A stretch of 64,000 nucleotides of DNA from Planctomycetota bacterium (GTDB lineage: Bacteria; Planctomycetota; UBA1135; GCA-002686595): positions 1 to 64,000 of the forward strand of contig JAJDEW010000101.1 of NCBI GenBank assembly GCA_029259595.1, read 5' to 3'. Made by a program: the position numbers and the translations under genes. Below, in pieces: positions 17,306-25,732 of the stretch (position 1 is its first letter; each line of letters starts with the position of its first letter). The notes under the pieces are model-generated. The model was given only the letters and a program-made list of their open reading frames with translations, was not told the DNA's origin and did not search any database.

Positions 17306-17878
17306 ATGGGATGGATCCGCACGATCGCACCGGACGAGGCCACGGGCCTCGCGAAGGCAGTCTATGACGCCGCGCTACGGCGGGCCGGCCGGGTCTTCCA
17401 GATCGTGCGTTGGATGAGCCTCGCTCCCCGCGTCATGGAAGCGTCGATGGAGCTCTACAAGCGCGTGATGTTCGAGCGCGGGGGTCTGCAGCGCTACCAG
17501 CGCGAGCTCCTGGCCGTCGTGGTCAGTCGAACGAACGGCTGCCACTACTGAACCGAAGCTCACAAGGCGGACCTCCGGGCCGAGGTGCGCAGGCCGCAAC
17601 GCGAAGGGCTCGAGGACTGGCTCGCTGCGGTCGCTACGGACTGGACGAAGGCCGAGCTCGAGCCCGAGGACCGCGCCCTCTGCGCCTACGCCCAAAAACT
17701 CACGCTCACCCCGACAGCGATGCAAGCGGACGACGTCGAGGACCTGCGCGCGGCCGGCTTCGACGACACGGCCGTGCACGACGCGATCCAGGTCATCGCG
17801 TACTTCAACTACATCAACCGCGTGGCCGACGCCGTGCACGTGGACCTCGAACCCGAGATGCCGGCCTACCCGGGCTGA
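17306..17878 (+). CDS. AhpD-like peroxidase-related selenoprotein candidate (in-frame TGA)
   Basis: Two open frames, 17306-17548 and 17552-17878, are the same frame joined by one TGA at 17549-17551. Read through, they give a 190-residue protein matching the whole length of the carboxymuconolactone decarboxylase/AhpD-like peroxidase-related family. The TGA falls at residue 82 in CHY-U-TEAH, exactly where the family has the second Cys of its CxxCxxxH redox site. The first Cys (79) and the His (86) are intact. In AhpD the second Cys is the reactive one, the place where selenocysteine would matter. The C-terminal half keeps family-like sequence (AQKLTLTPTAM, ADDVEDLRAAGF, YFNYINRVADAV), arguing against decay. 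RBS GAGG lies 7 nt before the ATG. A nonsense mutation or sequencing error remains possible. SelA/B/C genes are not in this window. Confidence 0.82.
17567..17590 (+). promoter_or_regulatory. SECIS-like hairpin just after the in-frame TGA
   Basis: Downstream of TGA (17549-17551) the RNA can form a stem of GCG/CGC (17567-17569 with 17588-17590), one G-G mismatch, then ACCTC/GAGGT (17571-17575 with 17582-17586), closing a six-base loop CGGGCC. The loop starts 24 nt after the TGA and has G at its second base, which fits the published general description of bacterial SECIS elements. GC-rich DNA forms such stems often by chance, so this supports but does not prove recoding. Confidence 0.5.
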
Positions 17879-17893
17879 CGGCGCTCGGCCGAA

Positions 17894-20479
17894 TCACGGC
17901 TGCGAGAGCGTGACGAAGCGGTCGATGCCGCCGAGCTCGGTGCCTGCGTGCGAGCTCCGGGAACCGTCGGGCCAGCGCACGCGAACTTCCGTCACCGCCG
18001 TGGCCGGGCCGATTCCGAACGAGAGCTCGGGGGCGTTGCCGCCCAGGTAGCCCGTGCCGGCCCGCAGCTCACGCCGCTGGGAACCGTGTGGGGTCACGAG
18101 CTCGACCAGCGCGCCGATCGCCTGCGTGTTGCCTCCCCGACCGCGCAGACGCACGCCGAGCCAATGTCCCCGGTCGCGTGCGGTGTTGTGCAGGAGCTGA
18201 ACGGGGCCGTTGTTGGCGGTCACGACGAGATCCACACCTCCGTCCTGGTCGTAGTCGCAGGCGATCACGCAGCGGGAGGCCAGCTGCACCGCGAGAGCCG
18301 GACCGGCGGAGGCGCTGGCCTCGGTGAAGCGCCCCTTGCCGTCGTTCTCGAACCAGTGGTTGGGTTGGCCGATGCAGATCCCGGTCGATTCGTAATCGGG
18401 GCTCGTGTAGCCGTTGGCGACGAAGGCGTCCAGGTCGCCGTCATTGTCGGCGTCGAAGAGCTCGACCCCCCAGGAGGTGAACCCGATGCCCCAGGGGCCG
18501 AGGCCGGCGGTGACCGTGATGTCGCGGAAGGTGGCGACGCGGTGGCGACGGCTGGACTGCGAGACCACGTTGTTGCGGTAGATGGCGTTGGCCTCGAGCT
18601 CCCAGTTCGTCAGGAAGAGGTCGAAGTCGCCGTCGCCCTCGATGTCGCCGACCGCCACACCCATGCCGCCGCGCGGATCGTCCATGCCCGTCGCGAAGGA
18701 GACGTCGCGAAACGTGCCGTCACCTTCGTTGCGGAAGAGCACGTTGTACGACACGTCGTTCGCGACGTAGAGGTCCTGATCCCCGTCGTCGTCGAAGTCC
18801 CAGAACACCGCCTGCATGCCGCGGCCGAGTTCGTCGGCGAGTCCGAGCGCCTCCGTGGCGTCCTCGAAGCGCGGGTGCCCGTCGCCGCTGGACGTGACGT
18901 TGCGCAGGTAGACGTTGCGCTGACCCGGGAAGGCGAAGGGGAGCATCTCGATGGGATCCTCGCGCTGGTAGCGGCCGAGTTCGTTCGCCGCGGGCATCTT
19001 TTCGAGGTCGTAGTCGAGGTAGCTCGTGACGTACACGTCGAGGTCGCCGTCGACGTCGGGGTCGGCTGCGACCACCGAGGCGCTCCAGAGCTCGTGTTTC
19101 AAGCCGGCGGCAGCGCTCACGTCCTCGAAGCCACCGCGCCCATCGTTGGCCAGCAGCGTGTCGCGCCCGTAGTTCGCGACGTACAGGTCGAGGTCGCCGT
19201 CCCCGTCGCCGTCGAAGAAGAGCGCGCCCATGCCTGCACCGGTGTCGCCGGCGCCGCTCTTCGCCGTGACGTCCACGAAGGTCTCGCGTCGGTTCAAGTA
19301 GAGCCGGTTGGCGAGCGGCGTGCACTCTGGACGCGCACCCCCCTGCACGAGATACAGGTCCACCAATCCATCGCCGTCGGCGTCGCCCCAGGCCGCGCCC
19401 GGGCCCATCGTCGGGCGGATGTCGAGCTGCTCGTCGGGGCCCTCGAAGTGGACCATCCCCAGGGCATCGGCGACGTCGGTGAACAGGGGTCGCACCGGCA
19501 GACGCGAGCGGCCCCGGCGCGGGGGTTCCGGCTGTTCGAGCGCGCTCGCCTCGATCATGAGGACGACGCTGCCCGTCGCCTCCGTCTCCGGCGGAGCCTC
19601 GAACCACAGTTCGAGCAACGTGTCGGGCGTCAGCTCGAGGGCCGCGTCGGAGCCGTCGGGAAAGGTGAGCTCGGCCGGATCGCGAACGTCGGCGAGCGGG
19701 GCGCCGCGCACCGGGCCGCGCCCGTGGCGCTGTGTTTCGACGCGGCGCGCGATCGAGCGACGCAGGGCCGCGCGTGGGCGCAGCTCGACGTGGACTTCGT
19801 TCGTGGACAGGAGCTCGACCGAGCGCAGGGCGGCAGCGTCGAGCCAGGCCTCCGCCGCCGTCGTCTCGAGGCGCAGGCCGCGGCGCCCTGCCGCGGCGAC
19901 GTCGAGGATCGTGGCTTGGCCCTGCTCCGAGCGCAGCGTCGCCTTCGTCGTCGCCCCGTCGGCTGTACGCACGACGAGCTCCCAGGGGCGGGCCACGTCG
20001 GTCTCGGCGCCGAAGAGGACCAGCCGCGCTCCGCTCGGGAGCGCCTCGGGCAGTTCGAAGGCGAGGCCCGGCCCCGCGATGGCGACGCCATCGAGGCGCG
20101 CGATGCGGTCGGTCACGTTGCCACCGACCGGTGCGAGAACGTGTTTGGGAAGGAGCGGCGGGCCGACGCGGACGAGTTCCCCGTTCGCGGCCAGAACCAG
20201 CTCGTCGGTGGCGTGGGGGACGAAGACCGCGCGCACGCGATCGATCCGAAGGTGGCTCTCGGGAGCGTCGAGCCGGACGGCGACGCCATCCACTCCCGGC
20301 GAGATCCGGACGACGCGTTCGGAGCGTGTGGTCAACGGAAGGACGAAGGTCGCCGGGAAATCCGTCGTGCAACCGACCGGGATGAAGGCGTCGCCTTCCT
20401 GGCTCGAGAGCTGGAGTCGCGGCGATTCCGACGTCCCTCCAGCGGGGAGCGCGAGAAGCAGGGCCAGAAGGGTGAACAT
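17894..20479 (-). CDS. Secreted FG-GAP/VCBS repeat protein with ASPIC/UnbV C-terminal domain
   Basis: The 861-aa protein has a short signal peptide (MFTLLALLLALPAGG), about 300 residues of beta-rich sequence, then at least seven Ca-binding FG-GAP/VCBS-type blades. Examples are GDADGDGLVDLYLVQ, DGDGDGDLDLYVANYG, DFDDDGDQDLYVAND and DADNDGDLDAFVANGY. It ends in an ASPIC/UnbV (CRTAC1-type) domain: GHWLGVRLRG, IGALVELVTPHG, VRVRWPDGS. Such proteins fold as secreted beta-propellers, and many are abundant in planctomycetes. The molecular role is not established. It converges with the selenoprotein candidate, 15 bp between stops, and has its own promoter-like sequence upstream. Confidence 0.9.
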   Translation of the reverse strand: MFTLLALLLALPAGGTSESPRLQLSSQEGDAFIPVGCTTDFPATFVLPLTTRSERVVRISPGVDGVAVRLDAPESHLRIDRVRAVFVPHATDELVLAANGELVRVGPPLLPKHVLAPVGGNVTDRIARLDGVAIAGPGLAFELPEALPSGARLVLFGAETDVARPWELVVRTADGATTKATLRSEQGQATILDVAAAGRRGLRLETTAAEAWLDAAALRSVELLSTNEVHVELRPRAALRRSIARRVETQRHGRGPVRGAPLADVRDPAELTFPDGSDAALELTPDTLLELWFEAPPETEATGSVVLMIEASALEQPEPPRRGRSRLPVRPLFTDVADALGMVHFEGPDEQLDIRPTMGPGAAWGDADGDGLVDLYLVQGGARPECTPLANRLYLNRRETFVDVTAKSGAGDTGAGMGALFFDGDGDGDLDLYVANYGRDTLLANDGRGGFEDVSAAAGLKHELWSASVVAADPDVDGDLDVYVTSYLDYDLEKMPAANELGRYQREDPIEMLPFAFPGQRNVYLRNVTSSGDGHPRFEDATEALGLADELGRGMQAVFWDFDDDGDQDLYVANDVSYNVLFRNEGDGTFRDVSFATGMDDPRGGMGVAVGDIEGDGDFDLFLTNWELEANAIYRNNVVSQSSRRHRVATFRDITVTAGLGPWGIGFTSWGVELFDADNDGDLDAFVANGYTSPDYESTGICIGQPNHWFENDGKGRFTEASASAGPALAVQLASRCVIACDYDQDGGVDLVVTANNGPVQLLHNTARDRGHWLGVRLRGRGGNTQAIGALVELVTPHGSQRRELRAGTGYLGGNAPELSFGIGPATAVTEVRVRWPDGSRSSHAGTELGGIDRFVTLSQP

Positions 20480-20507
20480 GCGATGGCGAAGGTGGCCGGA
20501 GCGTCGG

Positions 20508-20535
20508 ATTGTACTCTACGAACGCGTCCGGTCTT
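20508..20535 (-). promoter_or_regulatory. Possible promoter of the FG-GAP/UnbV gene
   Basis: On the minus strand AAGACC (20530-20535) and TACAAT (20508-20513) lie 16 bp apart. The -10 matches five of six consensus bases. The -35 keeps only the GAC core. The ATG is 28 bp downstream. Confidence 0.45.
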
Positions 20536-20648
20536 CGTGGGGGCGTCGCGTCCGAACGCCGCGCGCCCCGCGCGGCATCTCGGCCGGGCGGGGCGCGGTA
20601 GGGGGCCGTCGAAGGCAAGGGTCCGGCGCGCGGACCCCGTCGACGGGA

Positions 20649-20876
20649 TCAGAACTTCAGGTCGCGAATCTCGTCGACACCGAAGTCGACGGAGATCTCT
20701 TCATCGACGTTGATCAAACGTCCGGTTCCTTTGAATTGGTTGAAGACCAACGCGCCACGCAGGATCCGCCCATCGCGGAAGTGCAGCGTGGCCTCGGAAG
20801 CCGTACGGGCTCCGAGCAGGAGGTCATAGATGCGTTCAGGATCGACTGCACGGCCCTTGCGTGTGCTTGTGGTCAT
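20649..20876 (-). CDS. Small hypothetical protein next to the Nudix gene
   Basis: A 75-aa, soluble-looking protein, not recognised. It has a charged N-terminal helix-like part (VDPERIYDLLLGARTA) and a beta-rich part (ATLHFRDGRILRGALVFN, RLINVDEEISVDFGVDEI), as in small SH3- or LSm-like barrels. That resemblance is only suggestive. It starts 22 bp after the Nudix stop on the same strand, so the two are probably one transcript. No clear Shine-Dalgarno site precedes the ATG. Confidence 0.6.
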   Translation of the reverse strand: MTTSTRKGRAVDPERIYDLLLGARTASEATLHFRDGRILRGALVFNQFKGTGRLINVDEEISVDFGVDEIRDLKF

Positions 20877-20898
20877 CGAATCGACTTTTCGTTTTTGT

Positions 20899-21534
20899 TC
20901 AAACGTGGGGTTGGAGCGTGCGCGGCAGGATCTCGTCGAGCCGCCGAACCAGGGTAGAGGACCAGGTTTCGAAGTTCGCTCCGCGCGAGAGCTCCTCCCT
21001 TAGTTCACCAGGCGTGACCAGGCGACCCTCGAGGACGTCCTCTTCGCGGATTTCGACGGAACCTTTTACATGCAGGACCTGGACCCAGCCGACGTGGACC
21101 GCTCCAACGGGATTGGAATCGTCGTTCAGCAAACCGATCGAGCGGATTTCGTACGTCCCTTGGACGCGGAGTTCCTCGTCGACCTCACGTCGCGTTCCGG
21201 CTTCGACCGGATCGCTGACGCCGGATGTCCCGATGTCCTCGGGATTGATGTGCCCACCGACTCCGATGGACAGCTTGTCGTGGAGACGCTTTTCTCCGCC
21301 GCGCGAGAGGCGTCGCATCAAGAGCACGTGTTCGTCCCGAACCAGGATCGAGTACGGGATGATCTGCTTCCAATCCGGGTTGTGCTCCGCAGTCTCCCGC
21401 TGGACGAAGAAACCGTGCTCGCGAATCGTGCGTGCGGTGCTGGCGCGCGCGTTGTCGTCGTCGAAGCGCACGAGCCCCTGCGGATAACTCTGGGGGAAGA
21501 GCTCCTTGCGGGGGACGACGTAGACGAATTCCAT
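20899..21534 (-). CDS. Nudix-family hydrolase
   Basis: A 211-aa protein expected to hydrolyse a nucleoside diphosphate linked to another group. The Nudix region runs from LSIGVGGHINPED to REVDEELR. The REVDEE core with the metal-binding glutamates is present, but the spacing before it is longer than the classical 23-residue box, as in a subgroup of large Nudix proteins. The conserved-looking N-terminus MEFVYVVPRKELFP defines the start at 21534; the frame is open further upstream but without protein-like composition. Substrate unknown. It is followed by the 75-aa gene and preceded by a promoter-like sequence about 180 bp upstream. Confidence 0.85.
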   Translation of the reverse strand: MEFVYVVPRKELFPQSYPQGLVRFDDDNARASTARTIREHGFFVQRETAEHNPDWKQIIPYSILVRDEHVLLMRRLSRGGEKRLHDKLSIGVGGHINPEDIGTSGVSDPVEAGTRREVDEELRVQGTYEIRSIGLLNDDSNPVGAVHVGWVQVLHVKGSVEIREEDVLEGRLVTPGELREELSRGANFETWSSTLVRRLDEILPRTLQPHV

Positions 21535-21715
21535 GGCGGGCGCTCGGGCAGCGGACGGTCGGGTCGGAGGCTCGGAGGCGAGGCGGTTCGGTAGCGGACG
21601 AGGGGATGGGACGCCGCGTACGGGCGCGTGCCTTCGGCGAGGGCCCCCCCTCGCGATCCCTGGGTCCGTTCCACCGGGCCCGGATCGCATCGCCGCGCTC
21701 GAACTCGAGCAGGTC

Positions 21716-21743
21716 ATTCTCGGTGGGTTCAGCGAGGTGTCAA
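21716..21743 (-). promoter_or_regulatory. Promoter-like pair upstream of the Nudix gene
   Basis: On the minus strand a perfect TTGACA (21738-21743) is followed after 16 bp by GAGAAT (21716-21721), four of six consensus. The untranslated leader to the Nudix ATG would be about 175 nt. Confidence 0.5.
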
Positions 21744-21866
21744 GATCTGCTCCCAAGGAGCGCAAGTCCATACAACATGTTGCGGTCCGGAGGAATTCAC
21801 GGCGGATTCCCAGGGCTGGGAGACGGCGCCCGCGCTGCGCAAGTTGCGAGCTCCTAGCGGTGCCCT

Positions 21867-21888
21867 CCCGAACTCGCGCGAGTTCGGG
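21867..21888. repeat. 22-bp perfect palindrome downstream of rnpB
   Basis: CCCGAACTCGC and its exact reverse complement abut. It lies 66 bp beyond the rnpB 3' end. It could fold as a terminator hairpin without a U tract, or be a dimeric protein-binding site. Confidence 0.5.
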
Positions 21889-21954
21889 CTGGAGCTGGGC
21901 CAGGGCCGCACTGTGCTGCGCGACGCGGGGTCGTCCGAGCTGGGGCGGTGAAGT

Positions 21955-22315
<361 letters not shown>

Positions 22316-22322
22316 GCTGCGG

Positions 22323-22328
22323 AGGATA
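22323..22328 (-). promoter_or_regulatory. -10 element of rnpB
   Basis: TATCCT on the minus strand, with 7 nt between it and the 5' base of the P1 helix at 22315, the normal -10 to start distance. No convincing -35 was found. Confidence 0.5.
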
Positions 22329-22478
22329 CCCGCGCGCGGTCGGCTGGCGCCAGCCCGCAGCCGGCGAGGGGCGCGCGAGCGCGGCGCAGCGTGGCCGGCG
22401 AAGGCGACCGGTCGGACCGTGTGGTGACGCCGACTTCCGCTCCCGGACACTAGACTCGAAGGGTCGCCTTTCACCGCC

Positions 22479-24470
22479 ATGCTGGCCCTTCTCCTCACGC
22501 TTCTCCTGCCGCTTGCCCCGGCCATTGGAGGCTCCGATCGCGAGCTCGACGAGGCCCAGAGGCGCTTTCTCCTGGCCTGTCAGGCGCCCGACGTGGCGGC
22601 CCGTGAAGTGGCCCTGTCCCGGCTGCTCGAGCTCGATCACCCGGGCGTCGTCGTGGCGCTCCAACGCGGCCTGGCGGGGACCCTCGACCGTCTGTGGAGC
22701 ACGGCTCGCCGGACCGCCGCGACGCGCGATCGCGTGACGCACGGCCGGGCGCTGCTCGCGGCGCTGCGTTTGCGCAGTGGAGCGGATTCCTCGTTGACCG
22801 AGACCGTGACGCGATTCGAGCAGCGCTTGGTCGAGGACGAGGGCGATCTGGGCCGCTTCGAGATCGAGCTTGCTCAGGAGCAAGCGTGGAAGCGAACGGC
22901 CGAGCAACGCGTCCGTGCCTGGTGCGCGGGGCTGTCGCGCGGACTGGCGCAGCGCGCGCTGGCGCGCCTGGTCGACGACGCGGAGGACGCCACCGACTTC
23001 AGCCTGCGAAGGGGGGCGATCGTCCTCGTAGGGTGGCTCGGGCCACCGAAGGGCACGCTCGAACTCTTGAAGCTGCTCGAGCGGATCTACGGCGAACGCG
23101 TCACGCTCCTGCGCTCGCTGCCGGAGCTGGAAGGGCGCGTGATCGAGGAGGAGCGTCGCCTGCAGGAGGTCGAGCGGCTCGCCGCGGCCGACCCGCCGCG
23201 AGCCGGGCGCCGACAAGTCCAGGTCGCGCGCGCGGAGGTCCAGCGCGTCCGCAAGGAAGCGGCCGAGCCCCGCCGCAAGGCGACGCTGTGTACGTTCCTC
23301 CTCGAGGCGGCCAGCGAGGCCGCAGGAGCGTCCCTCGAGCGTGAGGAGGGCAAGGCCTTCGACGAGGCCCTGCGACGACTCGTGCACGACATCGAGCGCT
23401 CGAAGGGCGAACTCGCCCTCGTTCGGCTCGATGTGTTGGCCCACGCTCCGCAGGCCGCCGTGGCCGAGCGCTTGTGGGAGCTCGCGCTCGAGACGAAGGC
23501 GCCGGCCCTGCTCGCGGCGACGATCGACGCACTCGCGGCACACGGTGATCCGCGCTTCGTCGACGGACTCGTCGAGCAGCATCTGGAACACCCGAGCTGG
23601 CAGGTGCGCAGCCGCACCGTTCAAGCGCTCGCGAGTCTGCGAGCGAAGGCCGGGATCGAGCCCCTGATCCGCCGGCTCGACGAGGAGGAGGGGCGGCTTC
23701 GAACGGACATTACGCGCGCACTTCGCTCGTTGACCGGCCAGCGCTTCCACTCCGATTCGACGCTCTGGCAGGCCTTCTGGGCGGAGCAGGGAACGGACTT
23801 CGTGGTTCCGCCCGAACCGCCGCTGGGCGGACTCTTCGGCACGCGGGACGATTCTGCCGACGTCACCTTCTTCGGGATCCCGACGGAGAGTCAGAACGTG
23901 CTGTTCGTCCTCGACGTGTCGCTCTCGATGTCCCTTTCGATCGTGCCGCGCGCGAACCCTGACGACGATCCCGGGCGCGGTCTCGACCTGCCGCAAGCCA
24001 ACGAGGAAACGCGCCTCGCGGTCGCCCGTCGTGAGTTGATGCAGGCACTGGCCGGGATCCACGACGGGGGGCGCTTTAACGTGGTGCTCTACGCCACCGA
24101 CGCGTGGAGCTATGCCGACTCTCCCTGCACCATGTCCGGCGAGGAGCGTACGAGGGTGGCCGAGTTTCTGCGGACGACGGACGCGGCGGGGGCGACGAAC
24201 ATCTTCGGCGCGCTGCGTGTCGCCTTCGATGTCGCGCTGGGGAAGGGAGGTCCCCTCGGCGAGCCGCCGCTCGACACGATCTACTTCCTGTCCGACGGAC
24301 GGCCGACGACCGGAATCACGCTCGACGCCGAGGAGCTCCTGTCCTACGCGCGCCAGCGAAACGTCGCGGCCGGCATCACGATTCACACGGTCGGGCTCTC
24401 CGGCGCCCAGGACGCCTACCTGCTGCGGCGCCTGGCGCAGGACTCCGGTGGGACGTGGGCCGCGCGCTGA
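22479..24470 (+). CDS. Secreted protein with HEAT-like repeats and a C-terminal von Willebrand A domain
   Basis: The 663-aa protein has a signal peptide (MLALLLTLLLPLAPAIG), a helical region with HEAT-like segments (AREVALSRLLELDHPGVV, ATIDALAAHGDPRFVDGLVE, WQVRSRTVQALASLRAKAG), and a vWA domain from about residue 470. The MIDAS motif is FVLDVSLSMS, followed by later strands FNVVLYATDAW and YFLSDGRPTTG. Such proteins usually act in metal-dependent protein contacts. A specific partner is not visible. The frame ends right after the domain. A TAGACT hexamer at 22451-22456 may be its -10 element. It lies divergent to rnpB. Confidence 0.85.
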   Translation: MLALLLTLLLPLAPAIGGSDRELDEAQRRFLLACQAPDVAAREVALSRLLELDHPGVVVALQRGLAGTLDRLWSTARRTAATRDRVTHGRALLAALRLRSGADSSLTETVTRFEQRLVEDEGDLGRFEIELAQEQAWKRTAEQRVRAWCAGLSRGLAQRALARLVDDAEDATDFSLRRGAIVLVGWLGPPKGTLELLKLLERIYGERVTLLRSLPELEGRVIEEERRLQEVERLAAADPPRAGRRQVQVARAEVQRVRKEAAEPRRKATLCTFLLEAASEAAGASLEREEGKAFDEALRRLVHDIERSKGELALVRLDVLAHAPQAAVAERLWELALETKAPALLAATIDALAAHGDPRFVDGLVEQHLEHPSWQVRSRTVQALASLRAKAGIEPLIRRLDEEEGRLRTDITRALRSLTGQRFHSDSTLWQAFWAEQGTDFVVPPEPPLGGLFGTRDDSADVTFFGIPTESQNVLFVLDVSLSMSLSIVPRANPDDDPGRGLDLPQANEETRLAVARRELMQALAGIHDGGRFNVVLYATDAWSYADSPCTMSGEERTRVAEFLRTTDAAGATNIFGALRVAFDVALGKGGPLGEPPLDTIYFLSDGRPTTGITLDAEELLSYARQRNVAAGITIHTVGLSGAQDAYLLRRLAQDSGGTWAAR

Positions 24471-24550
24471 ATCGTGGTCCCGGCGTGGATCGGAAGGGCC
24501 ACGAATCCTAGGCTGAGCCGCCCGTCCCGCATTCGGAGCCTGGAGCAGAC

Positions 24551-25213
24551 ATGACCGAACCGATGAGTGCCTTGGAGGATCCCCCGAAGAAGTCCGCCGC
24601 CTTCAAGTGGCTCATCGGATGTTCGATCGCCCTGGTCGTCGTCGGTGTCCTCTGCGCGGGTGGAGCCTGGTATGCCTTCTCGCACCTGGCCGACTTCGTC
24701 TGGGAAGCCACGATCGAAGGGACGGTCGCGATGCTCGAGGAGGTCGGGCTGCCCGAGGAGGACGTGGCCTCGATCCAGTCCGACCTCGAACGCCTGCGCG
24801 CCGCCTACGAAGACGGCCGCGTCGACCTGCAGAGCCTCGGCGAGTTCGCGAGCACGACGATGCAGGGGCCGTTCCTCCAGGTCGTCTTGCTACGCGCTTT
24901 CGGAAACGAGTACCTGCCCCGGGCCGAACTGGATCCGGAGGCCCTCGCGCGCGCCGAGCGCGACCTGCAGCGGCTCGAGCGCGGGGTCTGGGAAGGGGTC
25001 GTCAGCACGCACCGCGTCCAGACGCTGCTCGGGACGAGCGATGGCAACGCCAACGAGTGGGAGGAGCGCTGGGCCGAGCCCGCCGAGATCCGCGCGACCC
25101 TCGACGAGGTCAGCGCGATCGTGAACGAGAAGGCCATCGCGGACGAGCCCTTCGAGCTCGACATGATCGCGGAGTTCCGCCAGCTGATCGACGACGTGAT
25201 CGAAGGCTCTTAG
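24551..25213 (+). CDS. Single-span membrane protein of unknown function
   Basis: The 220-aa product has a short cytoplasmic N-terminus (MTEPMSALEDPPKKSAAFK), one membrane span (WLIGCSIALVVVGVLCAGG) and an acidic, helical, presumably extracytoplasmic domain without recognised motifs. GGAG lies 5 nt before the ATG, and a TAGGCT hexamer at 24509-24514 may be a -10 element. Codon composition and the clean membrane span support a real gene. It follows the HEAT-vWA gene by 80 bp. Not recognised. Confidence 0.75.
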   Translation: MTEPMSALEDPPKKSAAFKWLIGCSIALVVVGVLCAGGAWYAFSHLADFVWEATIEGTVAMLEEVGLPEEDVASIQSDLERLRAAYEDGRVDLQSLGEFASTTMQGPFLQVVLLRAFGNEYLPRAELDPEALARAERDLQRLERGVWEGVVSTHRVQTLLGTSDGNANEWEERWAEPAEIRATLDEVSAIVNEKAIADEPFELDMIAEFRQLIDDVIEGS

Positions 25214-25231
25214 CCCGCTTCCTTCAGGTTG

Positions 25232-25651
25232 CTAGGTCGGCTCGCCGGCCGAGATCCAGCTGGTGAGCAGGACCCAGGCAGCCCAGCTGTCCTTGAGCGC
25301 GCGCATGTCTTGACCGCGATAGCCGGCTTCGAAGAGCCGGCTCTCGGCTTCCTTGGTCGTCAGGCGCTCGTCGAACAGGTGCAGGGATTGACGGGGTAGA
25401 CGTGCCAGGAGGCGTTCGCCGAAGGTCCGTACGGCCGCGGCGCGGGAACCCTCTTCGCCGTCCATGTGGATCGGCAGGCCGAGCAAGAGCGTGTCGATCG
25501 GATGCTCGTCCGTGTGATGAGCGATCCGGTCCAGGAGATCGTCGCCGGAAGCGCGCACGACTTCGAGCGGACGCACCACGATGCGCAGACCGTCCGCGAT
25601 CGCGAGACCGGTCTTCTTCTCGCCGTAGTCGATCGCAAGGACTCCTCCCAC
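25232..25651 (-). CDS. ruvX: RuvX/YqgF-family RNase H-like nuclease
   Basis: RuvX (YqgF) is a putative Holliday-junction resolvase also linked to 16S pre-rRNA 5' processing. The 139-aa length is typical. Family signatures: LAIDYGEKKTGLAIAD with the first catalytic Asp, the LLLGLP strand, and FDERLTTKEAE near the C-terminus. The start is GTG at 25651, because a TAGACT hexamer lies exactly 6 nt upstream, arguing for a leaderless message. It converges with the membrane-protein gene, 18 bp between stops. Confidence 0.93.
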   Translation of the reverse strand: MGGVLAIDYGEKKTGLAIADGLRIVVRPLEVVRASGDDLLDRIAHHTDEHPIDTLLLGLPIHMDGEEGSRAAAVRTFGERLLARLPRQSLHLFDERLTTKEAESRLFEAGYRGQDMRALKDSWAAWVLLTSWISAGEPT

Positions 25652-25657
25652 CGGCGC

Positions 25658-25663
25658 AGTCTA
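25658..25663 (-). promoter_or_regulatory. -10 element directly before ruvX
   Basis: TAGACT on the minus strand ends 6 nt before the GTG start, so transcription would begin at or within a base or two of the start codon. The same TAGACT-6 nt-GTG arrangement is found at hutI. Confidence 0.5.
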
Positions 25664-25732
25664 ACGTCAGGTCGCTCGCATCTCGATCCCGGGATCGGGC
25701 GAGCTGATCCGCGGGGCGCGTTGGCGCGCGAC

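Larger units (their letters stand above)
21535..21954. other. 420-bp gap between the Nudix gene and rnpB
   Basis: No credible gene. It holds a promoter-like pair for the Nudix gene (21716-21743), a 10-bp palindrome CAACATGTTG at 21773-21782, and a perfect 22-bp palindrome at 21867-21888. The rnpB transcript ends at its right border. Confidence 0.6.

Noticed and set aside
17585-17878. Separate small gene starting at GTG 17585
   Set aside because: It is the C-terminal half of the AhpD-like protein in the same frame as the first half; the family needs both parts, so read-through at the TGA explains it better.
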